From the NCBI GenBank assembly GCA_039000515.1, contig JBCFYV010000001.1, positions 12,377,928 through 12,441,927 of the forward strand: DNA of 64,000 nt, read 5' to 3'. Position numbers and translations under genes: made by a program. Origin of the DNA: Timema cristinae. Lineage: Eukaryota > Arthropoda > Insecta > Phasmatodea > Timematidae. This document shows, piece after piece, positions 37,516 through 48,680 of the stretch (positions are counted from its first letter, which is position 1; each line of letters starts with the position of its first letter). The notes under the pieces are model-generated. The model was not told the origin of the DNA and searched no databases. It saw only the letters and a list, made by a program, of their open reading frames with translations.

Positions 37516-37587
37516 TCGTCCTTGTTAATACCATGTGGGATAGCTGCTCGTATCTAATTGTTACTATCCACGTTGCTGTCGTTGCAG

Positions 37588-37798
37588 TGACGAAACTGCG
37601 GAACATTGGGACGAGACCAACTCCAAGGTGATGCAGCGCAAGACGCAGTTGGACGCCATGTTGTCGGACAGTCAGCGCTACGAGGCCAAGCGGCAGGAGG
37701 TGGAAGCTTGGCTGGGACGCATGGAGACACGCCTGGAGAGAATGGGCGCCGTGGGACATACTGCCGACGTCCTGGAGGCGCAGCTCAGGGAACAAAAG
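37588..37798 (+). CDS. Dys: Dystrophin exon (spectrin-repeat rod)
   Basis: A 211-bp internal exon bounded by TGTCGTTGCAG| and AAG|GTGGGT. It enters with one base finishing a split codon, then gives 70 codons beginning DETAEHWDETNSKVMQRKTQ and ending LEAQLREQK. Dystrophin links the actin cytoskeleton to the dystroglycan complex at the plasma membrane, and this part belongs to the triple-helical rod. The last helix of one spectrin repeat is followed by the first helix of the next, with the expected Trp in EVEAWLGRME. I recognise it from insect dystrophin by memory, not by a search. It is much more GC-rich than the introns. The exon ends in phase 0 and joins the exon at 39,114. A LINE fragment lies about 70 bp upstream. 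Confidence 0.92.
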
Positions 37799-39113
37799 GT
37801 GGGTGGTGGTGGGGTTTAGGGGGGGGGGGGCATACACGGACAAAAATAGATGGGCATTGGCCAGGGAACTGACCCACATCCAGAGTACATCTTTTTTGTT
37901 TGAAAATGTAATATATATATATGTGATAGTGCAGATCTAAGATTTTTAAATATTTAATTGAATCAAAGGTTTTCTAGTGGAACTGTTAAAATCAAATCCG
38001 AACCTCGTATTGAGCTAAATTATGTTTATAGATTTTTTGAATCGAATCATATTATAAATATTGACCATAAGCACTTTGTTGTAACAATGAATAATCATGT
38101 AAAATAAAATGTAAATATGACCACGTGATGAATCTGAAATGTTATACATTGACTCTTTAGTTATAGTTTGATAATGATTTGATTTTAGTTTGTATGAAAA
38201 ATCAAATTATTCAAAAGTTTGACTTTTGTATTCTAGTCTCGAAATATATCCCATTTAATCCGAATATGGTATCAATTTGAATTATAAATTTCTATTCTGA
38301 TTCAAATATTAAGAGATAAAACTCTGAATTAAATACAAATATTGTTCAGATTCAGGTCAGGTTTCGTAATTTTTCAGCATCTACTGGCTTACCTATTTTG
38401 ACGATAGTGTTAGTAATGTACATAATAGAGCTATTTATACTTTTATACATTTTTATATAACTTTATTCTCAATCCATGATTAAAATTTTTTTAAATAAAT
38501 TGATTTATATCTATAATCTAAATTAATTAAATAAAACGTTTGTTTGTCTGTCGTGAGCATTGCACGCTATCTACCGCAAACATTGGTATTACATTTAAAA
38601 ATTTAGTAGCCCCTATGCACAAACATATGCACCTCATAACTGGAATTTTAAAATTCTTTATAAAAAATATTTTAAAACTACCCAAAATCCATCTCGAACA
38701 ACCTCAGGTTCTTAAGAAAGTTAGAATAAATTTTAATTTTGGCTAAAGGATTATGAAAAGTGGAGCTAGGGTATATATTAAACTTCAATAGCAGGTATAA
38801 AAATTTTATATTTTTTAATTCAAGTTTATGTGTCTGCTTTATGTGAACATTAATATATGAACTCTAATTAACGTTCAATGGCACATGGTGGACGTTTTAA
38901 ACAATCCCAATAAACCGTACACTTGGTGTCAGCGGTGGGATCTCCCTATACTGACTCTTAAGGAACCCTCACACCAGTGGAAGCTGATGGCTTTGAGGCT
39001 TCCCCACTAGCTTTATACTAAGTCAATCGTGTGCTGATGTTTATGGAGTGCACTGTGAATACCCAACTTATAATACCAAGTGTTCTGATGACATTGTCTG
39101 TTCTATTCCTCAG
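37799..39113 (+). other. Dystrophin intron, 1,315 bp
   Basis: Starts GTGGGT followed by a G-rich stretch (a run of 12 G at about 37,819-37,830), then AT-rich sequence, and ends at TTCTATTCCTCAG. No recognised element inside. Confidence 0.85.
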
Positions 39114-39268
39114 TCATATCACGCAGAGCTACATCAGTACAAACACCACATAGAACTGTTCAACCAGTTGACCCAGAAGCTGATTGCTGTTTATCAACAA
39201 GACGACACCTCTAGAGTCAAAAAGATGACGGAGACCATCAATCAACGCTACAACAACCTCAACACTAG
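39114..39268 (+). CDS. Dys: Dystrophin exon (spectrin-repeat rod)
   Basis: A 155-bp internal exon, acceptor TTCTATTCCTCAG| and donor AG|GTGAGT. It enters in phase 0 and reads 51 codons starting SYHAELHQYKHHIELFNQLT and ending NQRYNNLNT, with AG left over to make a Ser codon with the first base of the next exon. The sequence covers helices B and most of C of a single spectrin repeat. HAELHQ-KHHI-LFNQLTQKLIAVY is a hallmark I know from the insect dystrophin rod. No stop, no frameshift, so it appears functional. Skipping this exon would shift the frame, as its length is not a multiple of three. Confidence 0.95.
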
Positions 39269-40004
39269 GTGAGTACAGTGGCATTGCGTGTGGTTGGTAC
39301 CTTGCCTTAGCTAGTAGTTAATATGTGAGGTTACACGAGAAGGGAGGTGGGTATGGCGCATTGGCTGTCCATGCACTCGTCTCCGTAGCAGCCAAATGTA
39401 AACATAAATAAACTACAATATAAACTTGACTTGCTTAGATTAGAATATTTTTCATGCTTTAATTCAGGAGTAGGAACTCTAGGGCGTAGATTGTTCTGAA
39501 GGCCATGTCATGGTCAGATAAATGAAAAGGCCCAATATATATTTTAATTCAGGAATATTTGAACTCTTTCTCTCCTTACTACCTACTTCCGTTACCGTTT
39601 CATCCGATAATGGGGTAAGCACCCCCCTCAGGAATGTGGAATTTCTAGTGAACTCGTGCAAAGTGCGCTTGTCACTAGCATTTGTCAGGGTTTGCGTCAC
39701 CCTTATCGACATCTCACTCGGTGATGTTTACTCCATGTAGAGCAGTTTACTTGTCACGTAATTAGCTTAGCAGTGTAATCCCTCTGTAATTAGTCAACGC
39801 GCTGCTCATAAAGATGTGGCTTCCAATTACTCGACTCTAGACTTTCTTTATGTGACATGTGATACATTCCCCTTGATATTTCGACCCCGCAACACAAAGA
39901 AACCGGAAGAGAAATGTCAATGGAGGATTTGCTTTTAGATCGATTTTTTTTATCACCACCTCTTATTACCTGTTAATATTATACACATTTATGATAATTA
40001 CTCT

Positions 40005-40175
40005 TATGGGATAAGGGTGAGGAAAGAAGCAATTTAGAGGTGATATACCAGCATTTTCTTGGAGGGAGAGTTTGAAACCATTTAAGAAAAACAACCCTCA
40101 GTAGACCCTAATCTGGATCTCCTCGTCATCAGCAGGCCAGTCTAACACGAGAGTGGTACCTTAAACCAGGGGTTC
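40005..40175 (-). mobile_element. Degenerate SINE family B
   Basis: Minus-strand copy in a dystrophin intron with GAGAGTTTGAAACCATTTAAG, CCCTCAGTAGACCC and the head side CATCAGCAGGCCAGTCTAAC. A short tail-like piece in the opposite sense (GTGTATAACCTGAAGAGG-TGGTAAGACGC) lies at about 40,293-40,323 and may be a separate relic. Confidence 0.6.
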
Positions 40176-40706
40176 CCAAACCTTTTAGACCAAAGAAGAC
40201 CAGCATCAGAAAAATATACATGCTAGAGCTCTCGCCTTCCACGTAAATGTATGTAAACTGTTTCCTTCCCCATACGAGTAACTATCATACATGTGTATAA
40301 CCTGAAGAGGTGGTAAGACGCAGAGATAAAAACAAAATTATTAATTATCATCATTCAATAACAACAGTTAACTTTGAGTCATTTATAACCTAATACTTAA
40401 ATGTATTTTTTTTTTCTTTTAATATTTATTTAACATCTATTCCTTGTACAAAAAAGTCCACTTGCAAAATTCAATCGTTCAATCATTATATTTTTTTATT
40501 AGTGGCTCAAGTGGGTTAAGGTTGTCACATGTAAGAACATATCTTATTCTAAATTTAGTCTTTGTAGCAGTAAACACAGAAAACGTTTGCTCAGAAATAT
40601 CAGTTATGTTGTTGCGAAACATACAAAACATTTCAAATTTTGTTTATTTATTTCATGGTAATCCATAGACATTTAATTCAAAATATTTATAGTTCTTTTA
40701 ACCCGT

Positions 40707-40736
40707 GATATATATATATATATTTATATATTTATA

Positions 40737-40787
<51 letters not shown>
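40707..40787. repeat. (TA)n microsatellite
   Basis: A TA dinucleotide tract of about 80 bp interrupted by TTTATATATT units, in the intron between dystrophin exons. Confidence 0.95.
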
Positions 40788-40983
40788 TATAATGGGTTGG
40801 AATTTCTAGAATTTAGTTTTTTCCTTCTTAAAGACAATTCATTGACACTGGCAGATGTTCTTTATTCATATTTGAAAAAAAATAAAAATATTAGCAATTC
40901 TAATATTACTGATGATATTTTATATAATATTATAAAATTATCTTATGGAGTTTGAGATAACTATTGAGGAGAAAAGTTTGAAA

Positions 40984-41210
40984 AACGGTACATTAGAGTA
41001 GACTACCGATGACTGGGAGATAGGGGTTTGAATCCAGGTCATGTGTACTGAGTGTGGTTTAGCCTAAATGGTTTTCCACTCTCCACAGAAACGTGAGTAC
41101 ACTTTCTCTAAATTTAACATTACTCATCCCCAACACTACCGCAATTACTATGTAGTCTATGCATTCAACCAGAACAGGAAATAAGATGCGGTGCTATTTA
41201 AAAAAAAATG
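40984..41210 (+). mobile_element. SINE family B
   Basis: Box-B-like GGGGTTTGAATCCAGGTC, then GTGTACTGAGTGTGG, CTAAATGGTTTTCCACTC and a worn tail ending GATGCGGTGCTATTTAAAAA. A more eroded family B piece lies at about 41,330-41,450 (+) and another at 41,880-42,030 (-), both in the same intron. Confidence 0.7.
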
Positions 41211-42160
41211 TTTGAAGTGTTTCACATCTGGTGGTCAGTAAAATGAATTTGATCCCTCGTTACCCCTGTACCGGTGATCATGGGAACAGAAGTGTCAACT
41301 AAAATCTAATATGGCTTGCTCGTGACCGTGGAGGTCAGAGCTGGAATCCTTCGAGGCCGTACTGAGGTGTTTTCACTCTCCCTCCATGCAAATTCGATTA
41401 AATTTACCTTCATCGTGGTGTAACGTGGCGCTCGAAAATAACCCCCTATATCCCATAAAACAGAGGAAAGGAATTTTTCTAACTCTTTGTTATTTATTAA
41501 TAACTAGCATAAATACATGTTTTTTTCCTGAGGTAGCCACGCAATGAAATGCGTGTTTAACCAGGGCAATGTTTTTCCTTGCTTCAGGCAGACAAAAAAA
41601 AATCTCTTAATTTATTTATTTTGACAAAGGTTTTAATAAATCAAAACTATATAATATAAAATTTAAAATTCCAGCTTTGAGATGCACATGTTCATGCACA
41701 GAAGCTACTAATGTTTAGATTTCAAACCTCTACATGGGGTAGATATCGCGCAATACTCATTACAGACAAACTATTCATTTTATTAATATAGATGGGCCAT
41801 GAAATGCCAAAGGCGAGTCTCTTTAACACCCACAACTTACCACCAGTCAAGAGCTATCCCCATTTAATCATATTATTAGGATAGTGATGAGCAGCTAAAA
41901 TTAAGAGGAAATATACCGGGATTTTATTAGAGAAAGAGGGGAAAACAATTTAAGAAACAACATCCTCAGTATAACTATCCAGGGTGCTCTGACCTCCATG
42001 TCACCGTGAACCAAACTAGATGAGACTGACATGTTATTGGCATGCTCACCTGTGTGGTGGTCAACCCTAACCGAGAGCCTGGTTTGGGCTTACTACAGTC
42101 GTCCTGCGATGAATTTCAGTATATTAGGAGTTCACTACAGTCCATTGTTTGGTCCCCCAG

Positions 42161-42350
42161 TATCATCAACCGTGGCAAGCTGCTGCACTCCGCAATGAAC
42201 TCACTGCACAACTTCGACCGTTCCCTGGACAAGTTCCTGGCCTGGCTGTCGGAGGCAGAATCCTCTATGGAAGGGGTGGAGTCGGAGGCGGACAGATTGG
42301 GGACCAGGAGGGATCAGGGGGCCCTCAGACAACCCACACACCAGCTCAAG
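42161..42350 (+). CDS. Dys: Dystrophin exon (spectrin-repeat rod)
   Basis: A 190-bp internal exon bounded by TTTGGTCCCCCAG| and AAG|GTAAGT. The first T completes a Ser codon with the AG of the previous exon; 63 codons follow, starting IINRGKLLHSAMNSLHNFDR and ending RQPTHQLK in phase 0. It finishes one spectrin repeat and begins the next, with the conserved Trp in DKFLAWLSEAESSME. With the two upstream exons it gives an uninterrupted 185-codon segment. The following exon was not found in the remaining 21.6 kb, so the downstream intron is long. A frame open upstream of the acceptor reads through the intron end and should not be taken as coding. Confidence 0.95.
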
Positions 42351-42439
42351 GTAAGTGAACACATCTCGGGGTATATTGAGTCAGAGAGGTCAGAGGAAGG
42401 GTTTGGTTGAGCCAGCTACTGTGACATTTTTATGGAGAC

Positions 42440-42895
42440 GGGAGCCATGTGTGTCTTTCCCTCTCTAAACACGTGATGTGTTTGTCCCTCTACCCCACTA
42501 TTCCCCCTTTCTAAACACCTGATGTGCTTGTCCCTCTACCCCACTATTCCCCCTCTCTAAACACGTGATGTGTTTGTCCCTCTACCCCACTATTCCCCCT
42601 CTCTAAACACCTGATGTGTTTGTCCCTCTACCCCACTATTCCCCCTTTCTAAACACCTGATGTGTTTGTCCCTCTACCCCACTATTCCCCCTTTCTAAAC
42701 ATCTGATGTGTTTGTCCCTCTACCCCACTATTCCCCCTCTCTAAACACGTGATGTGTCTTTCCCTCTCTAAACACGTGATGTGTCTTTCCCTCTCTAAAC
42801 ACGAGATGTGTCTGTCCCTCTACCCCTCTATTCCCCCTTTCTAAACACCTGATGTGTTTGTCCCTCTACCCCTCTATTCCCCCTATTTAAGCATG
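42440..42895 (+). repeat. 46-bp minisatellite, about 9 copies, in intron
   Basis: Unit GATGTGTTTGTCCCTCTACC-CCACTATTCCCCCTTTCTAA-ACACCT with a 46-bp period (first two starts at 42,475 and 42,521). Shorter 27-bp versions (GTGATGTGTCTTTCCCTCTC plus TAAACAC) are interspersed at about 42,746-42,800. The array begins about 90 bp after the donor of the dystrophin exon at 42,161-42,350. It is strongly pyrimidine-rich on the coding strand. Confidence 0.93.
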
Positions 42896-44952
42896 AGCTC
42901 TCTCTCTGAGCAATTAATGGCATATGCTAGTGTTAACAAATTAGTATCCTTGGTTCTTTAAATGGTAACATTCTATTATGAATTTAAAAAAATAATAACA
43001 TAAACTGATTTATTTGTAAAATCAGAAAAGTGAATAAAATATTTTTCTGGATAAGCTTTATGGCATTGAATGTTGCTCCACCAACCGAGTTTAGTCCCAC
43101 AGGTGCATGTGATGAAAGTAACTTGCCCCTGGTAGTGTTCCAGGTAGCTTATGGGTGAGTTTAATATAGTCCTACTCACAGGAGAATAATACAATATACA
43201 GGTGAACTGGCTGGTTCAAAGCGGCCCAGCCTTTAAGAATGAGGTTTACTTGCAAATAACATTGAAATGACCTTCAGATTTAAAGGCAACTTGTAACTGG
43301 TGGTTAGGTAGTTTATGCCTTGAAAGGTCTCTGACCCCCCTAGTTTTGTGGACAACTGAGAAGAGAAAGAGAGAATGAATTGGGTGGGGATGTTGAATTT
43401 TGGCATTGAGCTACAGTTTATTAGTTTCATGGAAATACCTGAAATCTCTTTCCTTTTCTTGAGGATAGACATTTTACCTACTTGTTAACTTCCGGTAAAA
43501 GAAAAGAGTAATATTTATATTAGATATTCATTCATACAAATTTTTCCAAATGTAATCCATATTTAAAACAATGTAAGGACAATAGTTAGGTATAAAAAAT
43601 TATTTTTTTAGTGGTTACGGAACTAGTGAAGCATTTATTCATTTAGAATGTAATGTAACAAACATGAATAATACATTTTTATTTGATAAATTTTGCTATA
43701 CATTTAAATAACTTAGCCAAAACTAACCACAAACACACATGTTTGTTTAGAAAGTACAAATAATTTCAAACACACTATTAAAGTAGCTTATTACATATAA
43801 TTAATTGATTAAAAATATACATTTCTTTTTTGTTTAATAATTCAAGTGAGACAGGTTCACTTTGACATGTTTATTGTCCAGTTTGATACTTTACCAAAAG
43901 TAAAATCCAGTTCAATTGAATCAACAACAGTATTTTTGTGTTTTTTCTTCCAAATTTGTACTCAATATTTTGAACCTTTTTAAACTCAAAATATCCATAA
44001 AATCTAATGGTTACATTTTAATATTCATTGCACACAAAAATGTTTTAACAAATAGTTTGGTCCCATAAACTAGTAGTTTTTTTCTATGAACGCCTAAATA
44101 TACCAAAAATAGCTGCTAATACTTGAAATGTAACCACTATTGATGAACCAGATTTAGTTTAAAATTTAACGAAACAAAGTTTTGTGTCAACCACATTAAA
44201 TATGTAAGAAAATGTTAAAGTTTTTGATATTGTTTATTCAGTTAGTAAGAGCAGCAAATAAAAATCAATAATTTTATGACTATAACTTATAAGGCTTAAC
44301 TTAAGTATTCTGAATGTCCTTTGGATATGATAATACAATCTTTCATCCTTGGTACTTTGTGGCTCAGTTTCACAGAAACTATGACTATAATAGATCGCAA
44401 GAAATGGATTTAAAACAAATTTAAAAAAAAGTGTTTTAAGACACATGATTCTTAGATTTTCTGGCCTAAATCACATTCTCATTTTTAATTTAGAGTCCTC
44501 TAAATTATATAATTTGCGAAAATGTCTGAAAATATCACAAAATATCCGTTCTTATGGACAATATTAATTTTTAAACGCCTCTATTAATACTTAAAAATCA
44601 TACTTTATTTAAACTTATTTTATACTGTAAATTTGTGGAGTTTCTACCCTCCGCCCCGCCCCCCCCTCCCAAATGCTTTGGATACACTTAGCTCTCTAGA
44701 TTTATGCCAAATATAAACAATCGTAACATAACCATCACCTAAGGTAATGCAATTAGTGGTTTGAGTTACGTTTAGATTATTTTTATAATTTAATTGTTTT
44801 TAGTAATTTGGGACCAGATCTAACTAATATTTGTGGCCCAATAAATATGTTTCCCAGGAATTATTTACTATAGGCTACTACTAATAGCTAGTAAATACAT
44901 ATGCTTAAATCACCTCAGCCAGAACTACCAATCTTAACCAGAATTACCAACC
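42896..44952. other. AT-rich intron sequence
   Basis: Dystrophin intron. Minus-strand open frames of 70-80 codons (for example 43,233-43,472) show no recognisable domain. A run of C with CCCGCCCCCCCC lies near 44,655. Confidence 0.6.
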
Positions 44953-46703
44953 TCAGCCATTCTCAACATTTTTCTTGCTTGGGGCTGTAGTCGACTTCTT
45001 TTTTTTAGTTAGCTCTGCCTCAATATAATCCGGATTGTGGATAGGCATTGAACATGGATAGCGTGGGTCTACTAGTTCAGGCAGTAAACAATCAAAATAA
45101 AATGAGGAAAGCTTAGTCACCATTTCTATTTCCCAGAAAAGATCATCACATTTGATTCTTTCATATCGTATGTATGGCATAACTGGTGTCCATATAGCAA
45201 ATATGCAGTACAACCGGCGTGTTACATGAAGCTGACCTTGGACTTGATAATAGTACTTATAACGCCTGTTTATTCCATTAATCTTTTTATATTTGTTAAG
45301 TTTCCAGAATGTCACCTTTCGTTTCAAAATGGTTGACTAAGGACTCATCTGTTCAGCTGATGGACATTTTACCTCTACTATGCCATCATTGTCGATTAGG
45401 CCATCTGGTGTAGCGCCGAGGAATGTCAAATCAATCAACAAAGTAACCACAGCGTTCAACCCTGATTTTCAAAGTTTCTTCCAACTTCGCTATGGCACGT
45501 TCATTTGCTTTTCCGTATGACAATGAGCTTATGTGTTGGAGATCAGAATATAATATTTGTTTGACCAAATTTTCACAACCAGTAGATGGGAGCTTGCAAC
45601 AAACTTGTCCAAAATTAGACGCTATTAAACGTTTCCTCCTTTCTTCTAACCATTGTCCAGATTCACTCTGATTTATGGTTTGACGTTCAAGGTTTCGCAA
45701 TTCTTCTTCGGAATGTTGGAGGCTATTTTGCATTTCTTTTTTAAACAACATAAAATCTTTTTCTGTTAAATCTGGGCGTTGAGAGTTTGGACCATAGTCA
45801 GCATCCATTTTTTTTTGGGGGGGGGGGGGGGGGGGGGGGGAGAATGGTTTGCTTGACCGGGTGAGCTTCGAGTGAAGTGAATCTTCTCGCTTTCTTCGGG
45901 CGAGACATAATTTTCGACGCTTGCGTGCTTCTTCCAACTTTGTGAATTTTCCCGGGCTTGATTCATACAATTTTTTGTGTAGTTTGTAATGGAGAGCACC
46001 AGAATTGTAGCTTACTACAGCAGCAGCACATCGCGCTTGATAGGATCCTCTTTGTGTGAAATTGATGCGTTTGCCACCAGTTTTTTTTTTTTACAATAAG
46101 ATTTTTCTAATTTTCTTTTAGTCCTGTGCAAAAATAAGGAGCACAATGTTGGTGGTCTCCGAATATATGATTTGGACTATTCAAAATGTAATCTTTTAAT
46201 TTATCAGTGCGCTCGTGCAACTGTCCCGCCTCATTCATTTTAAATTTTGCAGCTTTCATCACTGCCCCACGTAGTTGCATACTTTTGGAACTGATTTTTT
46301 GTCGGAGATAAAATGGTCCATTCTTGTCGTTTTCCCACAAATCTTTCAACTTGTTGAGTAGTTCCGGAAAAGATGATTACGGCACTCCAATTTTTGTACC
46401 GTCAAATTTCTATATGGACGAGCCTCAAGAAGCCTCATGTATACGCTACTGTCACCATCAGTAATGAGAGTACTGTGTCGTAGGCCGTACATTTCTTCGC
46501 TCTTGCAAAAGCCTCGACAATAATAGCTGCTTCCATACTTGACGAGCTTTGATCCTCTCCCCAATTTTTGAAACCAGTATGCTTTTGAGTTTTTTTTCTT
46601 TCAGCGCTTGGTCACAAAATGTACAATATTGGTTTTTAACTTCTATGTACAATACTTTCTTAGTCTTATGCCCCCCAATAGCAGCCTGAAGGAAACAAAA
46701 CAA
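44953..46703 (-). pseudogene. Mutator-like/YqaJ transposon gene, decayed
   Basis: Five open segments on the minus strand, broken by frameshifts, encode in order the parts of a transposon protein found in many insects: a transposase-like part related to the Mutator-like domain (KVLYIEVKNQYCTFC near 46,640; GLRHSTLITDGDSSVY and KLECRNH at 46,346-46,564), a Cys/His segment (HCAPYFC at about 46,122), and a YqaJ-type nuclease of the PD-(D/E)xK fold. In the nuclease, SGQWLEERRKRLIASNFG (about 45,600-45,660), then GATPDGLI and VEVKCP (45,340-45,425) hold the catalytic Asp and Glu-x-Lys, and YYYQVQGQLHVT follows at about 45,220-45,260. A 24-base G run at 45,817-45,840 interrupts the middle. It is inactive as a gene. 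No terminal repeats were found. Confidence 0.85.
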
Positions 46704-47030
46704 AAAATAAGTATAGTGGCAGTACTGAAAACAGAGTATTAAAACGCCTAATTATTGTTGTGAAAGGCACAAAATTTTCTCAACAATGCTTGGGTGCTTC
46801 TTGAAAATAAGAACCAAAGTAGTTTAGTATTATTAATATCAATGGGACGAGTGTAATTTTTCCCATGGTGTACACATAGAGTAGTGATATAGTATTGGCG
46901 CGTTACAGCCAAGGATGCTATGTTCGTTTATCATGATTAGGTTTACATTTTGTATTCAGGCAGGGATAAAAATTATCTAGGTGTTTTGTACACTTTAAAA
47001 TGTACATTATATTCTTTTTTAGATTTTTTT

Positions 47031-47272
47031 TAGCACAACGTCTTACTACACGCCCAAATTATACACATTATGTACTAGTTATGCTAGTGTGTTTGGTATG
47101 AGGAAGGTTGAATATGGAAGAAGTGACCGGCATTTGCGCCCAGGGAAGTTGGAAACTACTTGAGAAAATATACCCTCAGTATAGCCATTCAGGGATTCGA
47201 GCCCCTTTCTCTCCATCATTGGCAGTCTAGTATATTGTGTTACCTTTAGACCTTTCGATCACCGAATTGAGT
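47031..47272 (-). mobile_element. SINE family B
   Basis: Minus-strand copy, tail first on the plus strand (TAGCACAACGTCTTACTACA), then the CATTTGCG, TTGGAAACTACTTGAG and CCCTCAGTATAGCCATTCAG motifs, box B (GGGATTCGAGCCCC) and a head ending CACCGAATTG. A second eroded piece follows at about 47,290-47,450. Confidence 0.75.
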
Positions 47273-48344
47273 TAGGGTAGTTTGAATGCATTGTAACAGG
47301 GATGAGGTGAGAGGTTTATGGAAATATAACAGTAACATTTGCAGGATGATAATTATTCCCAGCACAACTGGCTAGGTTTCGAACCTTGACCTCTTTGTTA
47401 ACGTTGACCAATTCTAAACCAAGACTGATGTATTAGAGCTCGCGGGGATAATATTTACTTTGTTGTTTTTAATTTAAAATTCAGGCTTTTGGCATTGGTA
47501 CGAGTACAATCTATTGTGGTTGTGTCTTGACTTGTAAAGTTGAACGTTCTGGAACCTTGAAGTTATCGATTGACATTATGGCCTAATACAAAAATAATAA
47601 GTCCTTTTTTCTTACTATATACCACTATATAGTAGATTTTTGATAAGAAAAATGGCTTCTAAGACAATAATTCCTACAAAAATGAGTGTATGACACTTGT
47701 GTGGAGCGCTTTAGTTTACATTGAGAATTTCATACTACAACCGAAACCTCTAAGAAATTAAACTTTTTTTTAATGTTATGTTGTTTATTAATATAAATTA
47801 AGAAGATTTGGATTTTTTTTTATTTGGCCACCATTTTCATTAGAGCATATGATTTTTCCGGTTAAAATATTATCAGATCTAATATTCTAAATTAAAAATA
47901 AATAGTTATTGTTGTCCATTGTTTTATCTGAGTTTGAATCCGATATATTTTTTAACTGATTTCATATTAATTAAAATCCTTGGTATTAAAGTATTGTTTT
48001 CCGAGTCCATGTAATGATTTATTTAAAAACAAATATGAATGATTATTACTATTAATCATTCTAACTGAAAATTATCTTGGATTATATATGATAAGATGTA
48101 ATATAATATAAGTCACATTATGGGTTATACACTGGTTACGAAATACCCTAGACTTGGAACATACACTGTAAACAGTCAAAGTATATTAATGGTCAAGCGA
48201 ACAAGTCACTCATATTAACTAACCTATGTGAAAATATTTATTATTTGCTTAATAATTTATGATAAAATAGTTTTATCAAACGCTGATAGTTAATACTTCC
48301 CTTGGAATTACTGAATTAACAAAACTACTGTTAGCTGTCATCTA

Positions 48345-48680
48345 CCACCATCCTACGTTGAGTCGACTCTAACAGGAATGTCAGTACTCGAATCCTAGTC
48401 TGATTTAGCAAGTGTGGGTATCTGAAATTGTATCCCACACATTCTCCTTCCTTCCAAATGCGAGTACCCTTCCTTTGAATTCTACCTTTCCTAAATTATG
48501 ACCACCCCATTTGTGTAAAGAAACAGATAAATATAAACTTTATTTCCTAAATGGCTTTCTATGAAAATGTGGGTACACTTCCTTAAATAATAACCCCCTC
48601 ATACTTGACCCATCAGAGTAACTAGTACATATGCGTACAACCCAATCGGTTAGACAGACCCAGTGCTAATAAATATATTG
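48345..48680 (+). mobile_element. Two degenerate SINE family B copies
   Basis: The first (about 48,345-48,490) has a box-B-like GTACTCGAATCCTAGTC and CCTTCCTTCCAAATGCGAGT. The second (about 48,540-48,680) has CCTAAATGGCTTTCTATG, GTAACTAGTACATATGCG and a tail ending CCCAGTGCTAATAAATA. Both lie in the dystrophin intron. Confidence 0.55.

Noticed and set aside
42042..42160. Coding extension upstream of the exon at 42,161
   Set aside because: The open frame continues through the acceptor, but the phase from the previous exon and the CCCCCAG site place the exon start at 42,161.
46107..46564. Separate small genes on the minus strand
   Set aside because: They are consecutive pieces of a single frameshifted transposon protein.
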